Notes: generated by a model not told the origin, from the letters alone. A DNA stretch of 64,000 nucleotides from Nymphaea colorata (GCF_008831285.2 NC_045144.1:17995716-18059715), one strand, 5' to 3'; shown: positions 1 through 12,659, counted from the first letter of the stretch. Made by a program: numbers and translations.

Positions 1-1880
1 TTTCAGTTAATAGTTTTTAAAATTTTTGTCATACCGCAACATTCAACGGTTGCGTGTATAAGGCATTAGGATGGACAAATGACCATTCAACAGGGGCATG
101 TATATGCATATAGGGCTAGAGCCAATAATTTTTTGTGACAGGATAAAAATTATAGTTTGAAAATTATAACAGGAGTTGAAATAGAAATTTTTAAATTGTT
201 TATATATGTTAAACTAAAATTTTTACATTTACATATAAATTTTTAAAGTTTTTAAAATTTGAAGGGAGCCTCCCTCCGCCCTTATATACATAACTATTTA
301 GAGTTACTTAACCATCTCACCAGGATAGTTTATATGGAGCAGATGAATGGTTGAGAAAAAAATTGAAATTAATATTAGCCATTTTTTTCGTTATTTTTTT
401 AACCGTTCATTGTAATGAATCAAAAAAACCTTGGTTAAATAGTTGGATGACTCACTAAAAACAACCCAAAAAAAAATTATAAACTCTATTTTTCAATTAA
501 ATATCACTGATCACATTCTGCAGATCTTTTGTGGCAGAATATAGCTTTCATGAGACATTGAAATTGAAGGTGCGCATGGATAATACTGTCGCTCAAGGGT
601 CACGTCTCAATTTGTGAGGTCACTGTCTGCTCTTCATTATCCCCACAACCACATCTCTCCGCATAAAAGAAGATCTCCAGATGTGATGTGTCAAGGGCTT
701 TATTGTTTGGAACTATTTATATTATAGTTATCAAGAGTGCCGTGTTAGAGAGTTCCAACTTGATATATATATATATATATATTTTTTCAAGCAGAACACT
801 AGATTTGATATGGGGATTCTTTACTGAAAGTTTCTACAATTTGGAGGTCCTATATTTAAAACAAAAGAAGCTGACTTAGTGCGTCTTTGTTGCACCGCCA
901 ACAGTTGAATATGTGTTGGGGAAAATTTTGGGTTTTACTTATTTTCTTTTCAAGTTTCCCAAACTTCTGTACTCCTCCTTTTCTTCAGTTGAATGCGCTC
1001 TGTATATTTATCTCAAATGAGATTGTACTGCAGATGTTCTAATGTTTGGGCTTCTCTTTCTTCACCGGACAACAAAATTTGTGACAATGTTCAATGTTCG
1101 TGGTACGTGTATGAAATTTAAAAATTTATTATAAAGAAAAAAAAGTTTTAAAACCAGCAAAAGTATGAATAATCATATTTTTATATCTAAGATCACCCAA
1201 GACAATCAAACATTCTATGAAATTATATGTATAAGTGTATACCACAATTGAAATGCAACTCTAACAACTCTTACTTTAAAACCTCCAATCAAATTTTACT
1301 TATGGAAAGCACACCTTCAGGTTAAGAGACTTTGTTGCTTATCTGGGACATAAAACCCCCAACAACATCTCCCTGCACCCATGGTTCCGGCATGCATCCG
1401 CTTGTACAAGAAGCAATTTTCTCCGAGTTTTGATTTGAACTAGTGACTAGCTTCCTACTAGTTGTTGGTGCAACTGCCTATGTAATTTTGTAATATGCAC
1501 GAGAACAAAAGCACGTGCGAGCAATTGCCTACACATGCCCATAAAAAGTATTTATTTTCATATTAAAACTTGATTAGCAGTTTTTTTTTCATCTACATAT
1601 AAGTGCCCTTTAAAAATTTTAATTCATATAATTAATACCATTTATCCACAAATTTCTGGTTCCGACCCGAATATACACCTTATTATTTTCCCTTAATTGG
1701 AGGTCCATGATGATCCCAACAATGACATATTTCTACATTTAAAAAAAAAAAATATTTGGCGTGACTTTTTGAGGGATTATTAATGGTTGCAATTATTTAT
1801 ATTATAATCTAGAAATTAGGCCCTAAGGCCTAGGGTTGGTCCACCTGTTAATGGTTTTATTTTTCTTCTCCATTTTCTAC
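1..1880. other. AT-rich intergenic DNA, no gene seen
   Basis: No reading frame here resembles a known protein, and the short open frames are rich in chance codons. The stretch holds a MITE-like remnant (110-281), a short TA microsatellite (about 761-782) and several A or T runs. Nothing suggests an exon or a promoter. Confidence 0.6.
110..281 (+). mobile_element. MITE-like remnant of the GGGGCGGAGCCA family
   Basis: The segment starts with a degraded GGGCTAGAGCCA and ends with CCTCCGCCCT. This is the same terminal pair seen in better preserved copies at 9030, 40187 and 42155, and the interior has the same runs of TTTAAAATTT-like sequence. No flanking duplication could be recognised. It is non-coding. 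Assignment rests on similarity to the other copies in this window. Confidence 0.4.
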
Positions 1881-2008
1881 GTCACATATGTGAAGATAAT
1901 TAAAAATTATGCATGGCTTTAGTTTAATATTCTTCTAATGCAATGTCACATAGGTGCAGATAATTAAAAATTATGCATCGCACTAGTTTAGTATTTTTCT
2001 AATGCAAC
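1881..2008. repeat. 64-bp tandem duplication
   Basis: Two adjacent copies start at 1881 and 1945 with GTCACATA, each containing GATAATTAAAAATTATGCAT and ending in TTCTAATGCAA or a one-base variant. They differ at about ten positions. Within each copy, ATAATTAAAAATTAT is nearly self-complementary. No coding potential. Confidence 0.8.
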
Positions 2009-2465
2009 CTTCTAAAAGCAAACAACATAAAAGAATGCGTTTAGGCTGTCAACATTTTTTCTGATTTGTTTATGAGTTGAGATTCACATGAACAAGTTCT
2101 GTGCATTAAAATTGCAAGCCTAGGCACTCGTGCTGCTATATAGTGAACTCCAACCAAACGAGCTAAGCACTAACTTTCACATAGTTTTAAAGGTCGAAAC
2201 AGTGAAAACTTTAAAAAGTACGACTTACGGACTGCTGCGGAAATACATGAGGGCTGGTGTCGAGTGTGCCACTTTCTATACTAACCCCTCAAAAGTTTTA
2301 AGGGAGAAATTCAAAATTACATGACTTCAAAATTACATGGGGGGCGAGTGCCCCTCAACAAAAAGATCTTGGCTCTGCCACTGCTTACATATTATCGCCC
2401 AAAAACCACGTGAAATATACAAAAATTTACATAATATAGAGAATTAGGAAATTAGACTTGAAAGT

Positions 2466-2840
2466 AGGGCTGCAGACGAGCCGAGTCGAGTCCGAGGTTG
2501 GCCAGCTCGAACTCAATTGAGCTCAAAAAACTTGAGCACTTTATAGCAAGCTCGAGCTCAACTAGACTATGCAAAATTGAGCTTGAATTCAACTATTTTA
2601 ACCCATTTAACTCGTTTACGCGTTAACTCGTATAACTTGTGAAATTGGTTTTGTTAATATTATATAGAGTACTGGTTTGTGAGTCGAGTCGAGTATAAAT
2701 GAGTCGAGTTCCTAAAACTCGAACTCGACTCGTTTATTGTTTCAAGTGTCTTTGTAAGCTAGAACTCAACTCATTCATAAACTAGTTGAGTACGAGGCGA
2801 GTTTTTTTGAGTGACTTCGAATTGAGTAGATTACATCCAT
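2466..2840. mobile_element. Non-autonomous element rich in GAGTCGAG/CTCGAACTC motifs
   Basis: The segment opens with AGGGCTGCAGACGAGCCGAG and is packed with short direct and inverted GAGTCGAG, GAGCTC and CTCGAACTC motifs. This layout is common in plant non-autonomous DNA elements with motif-rich subterminal regions, often classed as hAT-like. Similar sequence occurs at 34225-34370 and 50155-50525. There is no transposase frame, and target duplications could not be defined, so the class is inferred. Confidence 0.45.
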
Positions 2841-3289
2841 TCTTGGAGCAATTACCATAGAGATAACTTAACAGAGGCCAACTTGAGTAGGTTACAAGGT
2901 AGAAACACATTTGTTTTTTGCTCAGCTGCATCTTAACCAAAAAAACACTCATTTATCATATATGAAAAAGCACATTTTCTTTATAAATTAATAGCGGAAA
3001 AGTGATTAATTCTATGCTCTACTTGTATATATAATTTTGATAACTGGAAATTTTTGAGTAACTAATTTTCAAACCTTCACCAAATCATAATTACCCATTA
3101 AAAAAAAAACATGTTTTCACGTTAGTCCTTATGACTTTGGACATAGAAGTCACATCTTTGCAGCCAAATTCATCGAAATTGAACCCGCTTTTTCATTTTC
3201 TTAATTAAAATGGTTCGTTACGTAATTTTCTTTTAGTGTCCAAAAACAGCTTTTCAAACACGAGCAAGCCCCGAAACACTCCTTTAGAA
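2841..3289. other. Intergenic DNA, nothing recognised
   Basis: AT-rich sequence between the motif-rich element and the tandem array. No repeat, gene or regulatory signal could be supported. Confidence 0.5.
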
Positions 3290-6200
3290 AGACTGATAAT
3301 TCTTAAGCCTTTTCTTATAAAGAGGATTATCATTCAGGAAAATCATAGAATTATTGCACTTCAGTCAAATCTTTTAAATTATTGATGAATCTGTGATATA
3401 TACATCCAAGTTACTCCTCTTCAGCTTTTTTTTCACGAGGAAAACATCATTAGAAAGAGAAATTGCACTTAGGCACATCACCAAATTATTGATGAGGTTG
3501 TCGTATACATCAGTTTTCTCTATTTTTATTCGTATAGCGTAGTTAGTCGGACTAATAGACCGATTAAAGTTCTGTCAATTCTCATGGGCATTACTTATTT
3601 GGGTTGCAAATGGTAGATGTGAAACACTCTAGTTAATAGGTGTACTATTCTCCACCCAGGTGCCGAAGTAACATTAAACCTTGAAAGCAAGAGGACAAAA
3701 AAAATCAGCTTGGACCTCTTTAAAGTATCTTTTTCGCCTTTTTTTTCTTAAGCTTTTTAATGAACATCATTGGATGAAAAATCATAGGACTATTGAACTT
3801 GAGCACATCTCCAAATTATTGATCTACAGACTGTGGTATACACGTTGAAAGTGTTTTCTTGTGCTTAGGCACATCTCCAAAATTATTGATGAGGTTGTCG
3901 TATACATCAGATTTCTCTTTTTTGAATTCTACAAGCATAGCATAGCTGGTGGGACTAATAGGCCGATTAAAGTTTCATCAATTCTCATGGGCATTACTTA
4001 CCTGGGCTGCACTCTAGTTAATGTTAACTTCGGCACCTAGGTGGGGACTGGTACACCAATTCGTAGAAGCATAGCTAGCTGGTCGGACTATGGTATACAC
4101 GTTGAAAGTGTTTTATTGGGCTTAGGCACATCTCCAAATTTATTGAGGTTATCGTATACATCAATTTTCTCTTTTTTTTATTCCTAGAGGCACAGCATAG
4201 CTGGTAGGATTGATAAGCCTATTAAAGTTTCGTCAATTCTCATGGGCATTACTTATCTGGGCTGTAAATAATAGATGTGAAACACTTTAGTTAATGGGTG
4301 TACCGCTCTCCACCCAGGTGCCGAAGTAACAATAAAACCTGAAAGCAAGGGGACAAAAAGATGAGCTTCAACCTCTTTAAAGTATCTTCTTCACTTTTTT
4401 TTTCTTAAGCTTTTTAATGAACATCATTGGAGAAAACATCTTAGAATTATTGAAGTTAAGCACATCTCCAAATTATTGATCTACAAACTATGGTATACAC
4501 ATTGAAAATGTTTTATTGGCCTTAGGCACATCTCTAAAATTATTGATAAGGTTGTGGTATACATCAGCTTTTTCTTTTTTGATTCCCAGAGGCATAGCGT
4601 AGTAGGTCGGACTGATAGGCCGATTAAGTAACATTAAACCCTGAAAGCAAGGGGAAAAAAAGATGAGTTTCGACCTGTTTAAAGTATCTTATTCGCCCTT
4701 TTTTTTTCTTAAGCTTTTTAATTAACATCACCAGAAAAAACATCTTAGAATTGTTGAGTTAAGTGCATCTCCAAATTATTGATCTACAGGCTATGGTAGA
4801 CACGTTGAAAGTGCTTTATTGTGCTTGCATCTCTAAAATTATTGATGACGTTGTCGTGATTTCTCTTTTTTGATTTCTACAAGCATAGCATCGCTGGTGG
4901 GACTGATAGGCCGATTAAAGTTTCGTCAATTCTCATGGGCATTACTTACCTAGGCTGCACTCTAGTTAATGTTAACTTCGACACCTAGGTTGGGACTGGT
5001 ACACCCATTCCTAGAAGCATAGCTAGCTGGTCGGACTATGGTATACACGTTGAAAGTGTTTTATTGGGCTTAGGCACATCTCCAAATTTATTGAGGTTAT
5101 CGTATACATCAATTTTCTCTTTTTTGATTCCTAGAGGCATAGCATAGCTGGTAGGATTGATAAGCCTGTTAAAGTTTCGTCAATTCTTATGGGCATTACT
5201 TATCTGGGCTGTAAATAATAGATGTGAAACACTTTAGTTAATGGGTGTACCGCTCTCCACCTAGGTGCCGAAGTAACAATAAAACCTGAAAGCAAGGGGA
5301 CAAAAAGATGAGCTTCAACCTCTTTAAAGTATCTTCTTCACTTTTTTTTTCTTAAGCTTTTTAATGAACATCATTGGAGAAAACATCTTAGAATTATTGA
5401 AGTTAAGCACATCTCCAAATTATTGATCTACAAACTATGATATACACATTGAAAATGTTTTATTGGCCTTAGGCACATCTCTAAAATTATTGATAAGGTT
5501 GTGGTATACATCAGCTTTTTCTTTTTTGATTCCCAGAGGCATAGCGTAGTAGGTCGGACTGATAGGCCGATTAAGTAACATTAAACCCTGAAAGCAAGGG
5601 GAAAAAAAGATGAGTTTCGACCTGTTTAAAGTATCTTATTCGCCCTTTTTTTTTCTTAAGCATTTTAATTAACATCACCAGAAAAAACATCTTAGAATTG
5701 TTGAGTTAAATGCATCTCCAAATTATTGATCTACAGGCTATGGTAGACACGTTGAAAGTGCTTTATTGTGCTTGCATCTCTAAAATTATTGATGACGTTG
5801 TCGTGATTTCTCTTTTTTGATTTCTACAAGCATAGCATCGCTGGTGGGACTGATAGGCCGATTAAAGTTTCGTCAATTCTCATGGGCATTACTTACCTGG
5901 GCTGCACTCTAGTTAATGTTAACTTCGACACCTAGGTTGGGACTGGTACACCCATTCCTAGAAGCATAGCTAGCTGGTCGGACTATGGTATACACGTTGA
6001 AAGTGTTTTATTGGGCTTAGGCACATCTCCAAATTTATTGAGGTTATCGTATACATCAATTTTCTCTTTTTTGATTCCTAGAGGCATAGCATAGCTGGTA
6101 GGATTGATAAGCCTATTAAAGTTTCGTCAATTCTCATGGGCATTACTTATCTGGGCTGTAAATAATAGATGTGAAACACTTTAGTTAATGGGTGTACCGC

Positions 6201-8100
6201 TCTCCACCTAGGTGCCGAAGTAACAATAAAACCTGAAAGCAAGGGGACAAAAAGGTGAGCTTCAACCTCTTTAAAGTATCTTCTTCACTTTTTTTTTCTT
6301 AAGCTTTTTAATGAACATCATTGGAGAAAACATCTTAGAATTATTGAAGTTAAGCACATCTCCAAATTATTGATCTACAAACTATGATATACACATTGAA
6401 AATGTTTTATTGGCCTTAGGCACATCTCTAAAATTATTGATAAGGTTGTGGTATACATCAGCTTTTTCTTTTTTGATTCCCAGAGGCATAGCGTAGTAGG
6501 TCGGACTGATAGGCCGATTAAGTAACATTAAACCCTGAAAGCAAGGGGAAAAAAAGATGAGTTTCGACCTGTTTAAAGTATCTTATTCGCCCTTTTTTTT
6601 TCTTAAGCATTTTAATTAACATCACCAGAAAAAACATCTTAGAATTGTTGAGTTAAATGCATCTCCAAATTATTGATCTACAGGCTATGGTAGACACGTT
6701 GAAAGTGCTTTATTGTGCTTGCATCTCTAAAATTATTGATGACGTTGTCGTGATTTCTCTTTTTTGATTTCTACAAGCATAGCATCGCTGGTGGGACTGA
6801 TAGGCCGATTAAAGTTTCGTCAATTCTCATGGGCATTACTTACCTGGGCTGCACTCTAGTTAATGTTAACTTCGACACCTAGGTTGGGACTAGTACACCC
6901 ATTCCTAGAAGCATAGCTAGCTGGTCGGACTATGGTATACACGTTGAAAGTGTTTTATTGGGCTTAGGCACATCTCCAAATTTATTGAGGTTATCGTATA
7001 CATCAATTTTCTCTTTTTTGATTCCTAGAGGCATAGCATAGCTGGTAGGATTGATAAGCCTATTAAAGTTTCGTCAATTCTCATGGGCATTACTTATCTG
7101 GGCTGTAAATAATAGATGTGAAACACTTTAGTTAATGGGTGTACCGCTCTCCACCCAGGTGCCAAAGTAACAATAAAACCTGAAAGCAAGGGGACAAAAA
7201 GGTGAGCTTCAACCTCTTTAAAGTATCTTCTTCACTTTTTTTTTTCTTAAGCTTTTTAATGAACATCATTGGAGAAAACATCTTAAAATTATTGAAGTTA
7301 AGCACATCTCCAAATTATTGATCTACAAACTATGGTATACACGTTGAAAATGTTTTATTGGCCTTAGGCACATCTCTAAAATTATTGATAAAGTTGTGGT
7401 ATACATCAGCTTTTTCTTTTTTGATTCCCAGAGGCATAGCGTAGCAGGTCGGACTGATAGGCCGATTAAGTAACATTAAACCCTGAAAGCAAGGGGAAAA
7501 AAAGATGAGTTTCGACCTGTTTAAAGTATCTTCTTCGCCCTTTTTTTTTCTTAAGCTTTTAATTAACAACACTGGAGAAAACATCTTAGAATTGTTGAAG
7601 TTAAGTGCATCTCCAAATTATTGATCTACATGGTAGACACGTTGAAAGTGTTTTATTAGGCTTAGGCATATCTCCAAATTTATTGATGAGGTTATCGTAT
7701 ACATCAGTTTTCTCTTTTTTTATCACTAGAGGCGTAGCGTAGCTGGTTAGACTGATAGGCATATTAAAGTTCCATCAATTCTCATGAGAATTATTCATTT
7801 GGGCTACAAATGATAGATGTGAAACACTCTAGTTAATGGATATACCACTCTCCACTCAAATGCCGAAGCAACAATAAACCCTAAAAGCAAGAGGGAAAAA
7901 ATATGTGCTTCGACCACTTTAAAATAACTTTTTTGTTTGTTTTCTTAAACTTCTTAGTGAACGTCATTGAAGAAAAAAATCTTAGAATTATTGAACTTAA
8001 GCACATCTCCAAATTATTGATCTAGAGACTGTGGTATACACGTTGACAATGTTTCTTTTCTGTTTTCTTAAGAGTTTTCTCATAAACCAATGAAGAGTAT
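3290..8100. repeat. Tandem array with ~947-bp higher-order units of three diverged monomers
   Basis: Taking TGATCTACA followed by the CTATGGTAGAC region as phase marker, units begin at 3830, 4780, 5727, 6674 and 7622, which gives periods of 950, 947, 947 and 948 bp. Each unit holds three diverged versions of one ancestral monomer, spaced about 245, 399 and 303 bp (measured at CTATGGTA-like anchors 5738, 5983, 6382 and 6685). Shared landmarks are GGCACATCTCCAAA, AGGCATAGC, GATAGGCCGATTAA, CAATTCTCATGGGCATTACT and GAAAGCAAGGGGA. Equivalent monomers in neighbouring units are almost identical, while monomers within a unit differ strongly, so whole units were amplified recently. Degenerate monomers flank the array (about 3290-3829 and 7622-8100). 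No coding frame, RT or transposase is visible. Confidence 0.9.
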
Positions 8101-9029
8101 TCATTTGTCTTTTGTTTGCAAATAATGCATGACAAACGTCAGGAGGGAAGAAGCGTGCCCATCAATTTTTTTCTCTTTTTTTGGAGCCCACTCATGACCT
8201 CATGCTTTATATTAGAATACGCCACTTGATCTCGTGGTTTTGGGACGTCTTCTTCTTCGTACCAATAAATATTAATATTATATTCATATAGATTGTAGTC
8301 TTACGATCTCGATCAATAATTCATAAAGTACTTACGTAAAGTTACCTTTTTTGAAAAATAATAATAATAGCAGTTTGTATTTTGACTAGAGTATGACAAT
8401 TTTGTATGTAAGATCTTAACCATCGATCAAGTTGATTGAACAATTCATAAATTTTAATATTAAAAACATTAGCCTGAATCAGCCTGTTTGAATAGAATAT
8501 ACCCGTTTCTTGATTGGATAAGGATTAAGGGGCCGACTCACTGATTCTGAAAAATCATTAGACTCTTTTTGTCAAATTGCCCAAATAGAGGTTGAATTTG
8601 TTGAGTGGTTCTGATTTTGGATAGTGTTCAATATTGTTAAAGTTTTTAGATTTTGAAATGTGCCAAAATATCATTTTTTTATATTTTTATATAGGACAAG
8701 TAAAATTTTTAAAAATTCACATGTAAGTTTTTATTTTTTATATTTTTTTTTATGTAGAACCAGGGCTCACCCCTGCTTACAAAGTTAAAGATGACATTAG
8801 TTACATATGGATTCTTCAAAGATTAGCAAATACATTCGCGAGGTTACGATAGAGGCACTTCTAATGCATTCAGTAACAAACCATTTAATGAATCTACCTC
8901 AATCTTTATAACATAGTGTTTCATGAATCTACTTATTATCAAAGAACATATTAGCGATCTTCCACATCTCAAGTTCTGACTTAACCTCTAATGTATTTAG
9001 CCATCCCAAAAAAAAAAAAAGTATTAGTT

Positions 9030-9190
9030 AGGGGCGGAGCAAGAAATTCTTCATAAAGGAAACCGAATTAAAGTTTCTGAATTTTGAAACGGCCTGAAAT
9101 ATCATTGTTTCAAAATTTTTTATATAATTGTTTTTCTTTTACAATTGAGGTAGGACCAAGGCCCATACGAGCACCCTATGCTCTGCCCCT
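9030..9190 (+). mobile_element. 161-bp MITE, GGGGCGGAGC family
   Basis: Begins AGGGGCGGAGCAAG and ends CTCTGCCCCT, so the ends are inverted repeats. Length matches the 162-bp copy at 40187-40348, and the interior shares GAATTAAAGTTTCT, TGAAATATCATT and AAGGCCC-like blocks. The 10-bp flanks agree at only 6 positions, so a target duplication is either decayed or absent. Non-coding and non-autonomous. Confidence 0.65.
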
Positions 9191-10291
9191 GACAGTAGTT
9201 CCTCATTTCATGCTAACAAATGGAAGGTCAGGACCATATCCAGCCTATTTGGTTCTTTATCTTCCCTAGGTGAGGACATATGACCAACCAGAGGTCTAGA
9301 ATTGGCTGTCATGTCCAAAAATCTTAGACCCTTATATGTAGGACCCAAAAGACCAGACTTTTTTCACCTAAAAAGAAAGGCGAACTGTCCAATTTCTTCC
9401 ACATAATATTAATTTCCAAGAGTATTACTCTCACATGTTGAAGAGTTTCTAGTTTCTATTGCCTTGCCAAAGTCTTGGTCTACATTTCCCTTTTGAACAG
9501 TGTAATGGTATTTCACAAAATACTTTTAAAACCATTTAAGTAGAGAGTATAATCGCAAATATTAAAAAAATAAAATATCTCAAAAAATGACGTGTGACAC
9601 TCTCAAATTGAGTTGAATGGCGGCGTAGCGTACTGGGTGGCAACGGTGTTTATTTTAAGAAAGTCTGAGTTAAGAAATTTGTGCGCTATTTCTTTAACTT
9701 TTTTTTTTTTATACAAAACAATAACCAAACCTTACCAAAAAAATAATTTAAAAAAAAATCAAGTTGAACGAGTTTTGGAATAGTCATCCAATCAAATCTA
9801 GATTTGCAATGACAAATACGTCAAATAATATGAAAACGGGACTTCGCTGACATTCATTACTTTGGAAAATCACCAGCTCCTCCACCATTACTATTTATAG
9901 TTGGTCTTTGTTTTAGACGACCGCTGAGGCCTCCTCTGCCCGGTCCAGACGCCAAAGAAACACGTTAGTCAACATGATGTGATCTACAAGCATAATATTG
10001 GTAAGGTTGTGCGTATATTTACTATATTCAACAATAAATACTAAGGCCTATTTGATGTCACCCTCCTTATGTGAAAGATTTTTCTTAGAAATTTTGAAAT
10101 AATTCATATGTTTGGGTCGCATACCCTAAAAATATAAATTATGAACAAATACACCAAAGAGAAAACTTAAATTTGAATAGAATTTGTTTAAGATGTGGAT
10201 AGCAACAGGTTGTGTGTTGTCTAAACCGCATAGTATAGTTGGGAGTAGCTAGACTTATTGTTAGTTTGATTCTTCTAAATACTATTTTTTT

Positions 10292-10296
<5 letters not shown>

Positions 10297-10334
<38 letters not shown>
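10297..10334. repeat. (TA)n microsatellite
   Basis: About 19 uninterrupted TA units. A second run of about 12 AT units follows at 10399-10423. Confidence 0.95.
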
Positions 10335-10337
<3 letters not shown>

Positions 10338-10604
10338 ATAAAGATTGTTCATTTATATATATACAAACTAACTTTCATGAGCCACAATAAAAAAGAACAT
10401 ATATATATATATATATATATATGATTTCTTTCCATTTCTCGCAATTGGACATCTCTTTGTCTCTTGTCATTGGCAAAGCAGTCACCTCCGACACCGACAC
10501 TGGCGCATTTTAGCAGGTATACAATGTCTCTCTCTCCTAAAAATCGCAGCAACTACCAAAGGCTTTACTTCTCAGCCCTCATCCCTTGTTTTATCTCTTG
10601 GCAG

Positions 10605-10607
10605 CTC

Positions 10608-10642
<35 letters not shown>

Positions 10643-10647
10643 TCTCT
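10605..10647. repeat. (CT)n microsatellite
   Basis: About 20 CT units with one TCTATC interruption. Frames through it encode Ser-Leu repeats and are not genes. Confidence 0.95.
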
Positions 10648-11450
10648 AAATAGAAAGGTCGATTGGAGTTTCTTTGGTTTTAGTTTTTCTCAAAAATTTT
10701 CTCTCTTCTACTAATTTATTTTTTTGTTTAAGTTACATTTGATTTCCCATTATTTCAAATATGAGAGGATATGAAATCCAGGATAGCTGAAATCACCCTT
10801 AAAAGTGGATTTCAAATCTATGGTATAATGTAAAAAAAATGAATTTGAGATTGGGAGGAGGGTTGGATCTTAAAATCATGAATTTGAGATCTGTGATAAT
10901 CAAATACTACCTAAAATTTGCTGGCAGAGAAAATTAGAGCTGCCATTTTCTGGTATTGTTAGATCTAGCTGGCCCAGCCCGATGCCTATATGCTCAAACA
11001 ATCTGTAGAGCCAAACAACTGACCCAGTTCAGTTTAAAACATAGTTGGCAAACTCACCGGGTTGACTTGAAAATGGCTCGAGCCAGTTCGGATCACGAAC
11101 AAATTCGACGGCGATAAGTGAAGGTTGGTCCGACTTGCCTTTGACTCGCAGATTCAATGACAAATGTTTACATTTTAGTTATTTGAATACTCGACCAAGT
11201 CGGCGAATCAACTTGCTAACTCAACAAGCCAGTTGAATCCAAGTCCGAGTCACTAAATTTATCAACTGGACCAAAAATTTCCAATAAACCGTGAAATTTT
11301 GCATGTCAATTTGAGTGGATGGAACCCACTTTCTTATGTCTATTACTTGTGGGAGACCACCCTGGGGTTCCGTTCTCAGCGCCTCGAGAACGTTGATCGC
11401 TGGTCAGACCCCGTTGTTTTTCCCCCTTGTGGGCGAACCGGGCAGGTTCC

Positions 11451-11457
11451 TATAAAA
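11451..11457 (+). promoter_or_regulatory. TATA box of the aspartate kinase gene
   Basis: TATAAAA lies in an otherwise GC-rich block (about 11340-11840). It is followed by a leader in which no ATG occurs in the predicted exonic sequence until the kinase start at 12660. Transcription would start about 25-35 bp downstream, near 11480-11490. Placement is inferred from motif and context. Confidence 0.55.
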
Positions 11458-11837
11458 GCCACGCGCGGCACGCTCTTCTTCCCCACTCCTGTGGGCCGCC
11501 GGGTAGACCTGAGTGTGAGCGCGGACGAGCGGCAAAGCCGGGAAGCTTCGTAGTCGTGGAAAAGGGGAATCACAGCTCCGACCGTTCGGACACGAGGTGA
11601 CGAGGGCGAAGCCACGGCCGTGGGGCCCTCGTCTCGTCGTTTTTCTTCTTCATTCGTTCGTTCGTTCGTGCCTCCGCCTCCGTCTCTGCGCCCCCTCCCT
11701 AGCTGTTTAAAGGCGCCAAGCATCCGCAGATTCTCGCATTCCCTTGGGCGGAAGAGCGCTCAAATTCTCGCTCATTGCATTGGGAACGGGAGCGGAGTCG
11801 CAGAAGCGCAGAGCCGTGAGAGCGAGAAAGAGTAAAG

Positions 11838-12112
11838 GTATCGTTTTTCCTGAGGTTTCCGCTATCTCGAGCGTAGTTTTTATTGTGCGTGAGCTTCTGG
11901 AGCTAGTTTTTTTCGCGCGAGCTCGTGGCATTCTGGTTGTTTGCAGGGATTTGGGGTGTTCCGGGCGGCTTTCGGCGTTTTGGAGTGCGGTTTTTCTGTT
12001 TTATTATTGTTTTTCCGTTATTTTGAGATTTTGAATTGAGCGCTGCGTGATTTTGGCGACTTTCTCTAGGTTTTTTTGGTGAGTTCCTGTCTGAGATGTT
12101 GGATATGTGCAG
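11838..12112 (+). other. Probable 5' UTR intron of the aspartate kinase gene
   Basis: AAAG/GTATCG at 11837/11838 is a good donor, and the T-rich stretch ending ATGTGCAG/GGAAG at 12112/12113 is a good acceptor. The T/G-rich body contrasts with the flanking purine-rich leader. Leader introns are frequent in plant housekeeping genes. Removing this intron also removes the only upstream ATGs in the leader (near 12096 and 12105). Not verified by transcripts. Confidence 0.5.
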
Positions 12113-12659
12113 GGAAGAGGCGGAATCGAGCTAGGGAGGCCGAGAAGCTGAGTTCTTGTTGTGATATTCTTTGTCGTGCTTAGATCTGAGAAAGGTTATT
12201 CGTTGAAGGAGTGTTTTCTGCTGAAGCTTCGCTTGATTTTTAGCTCAGGGAACTGTGGGCAGCTTCATTCGCTGAACGACTAATAAGCTGCAGTGTTCTT
12301 CTTTTCTCCTTCGACGCGCCATTTTTTATTTCTGTTCTCGATTCATTCGGCTTTGAAAGTGGAAACCTTGTTTTGAGTCCTTGAAGGTTCCCTTTGGCCC
12401 ATATTGCGAGTTTTTTGGTAAAATATTATTAGCTTTCCCTACTGAAAGACTCAACATTAATCTTCCACATTGACGAACGTAATATCTGTTTCCTCTCTCC
12501 CACCTCCCCAATATTCTGCTTTTCTTCAATAAATTTCTGGCTTAGAGGACCTACCCATTCATCTCTTTAAGTAGAGAACCATTTCTTCTACCTATTTGTT
12601 GACTTCACATTTGGTTAAGCCTATACTAGTTGAAAACTGATATCTATTTTGGCTATTTA

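Larger units (their letters stand above)
8101..11450. other. Intergenic DNA with MITE remnants and microsatellites
   Basis: No gene seen. The stretch contains a partial MITE-like copy (about 8640-8782, ending GCTCACCCCTGC), a full one at 9030-9190, TA runs at 10297-10334 and 10399-10423, a CT run at 10605-10647, and a region near 11030-11250 rich in GAGTC/CGACT motifs. The open frames around 10349-10649 are microsatellite translations. Confidence 0.55.

Noticed and set aside
7330-7584. 84-codon minus frame in the tandem array
   Set aside because: It lies across repeat units without domain resemblance, and equivalent frames are interrupted in sister units.
3290-8100. CRISPR array or LTR retrotransposon as explanation for the repeats
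   Set aside because: The periods (about 947 bp with internal monomers) do not fit spacer-repeat structure; there is no LTR pair with an internal polymerase, and the sequence is plant nuclear.
11376-11835. Several overlapping frames in the GC-rich aspartate kinase promoter and leader
   Set aside because: They overlap each other on both strands, have Arg/Ser-rich low-complexity composition, and match leader DNA with a TATA box upstream.
12630-12659. Extension of aspartate kinase upstream of 12660
   Set aside because: The first codon would be TTG; the ATG at 12660 is the first ATG in the exonic leader and begins a transit-peptide-like sequence.
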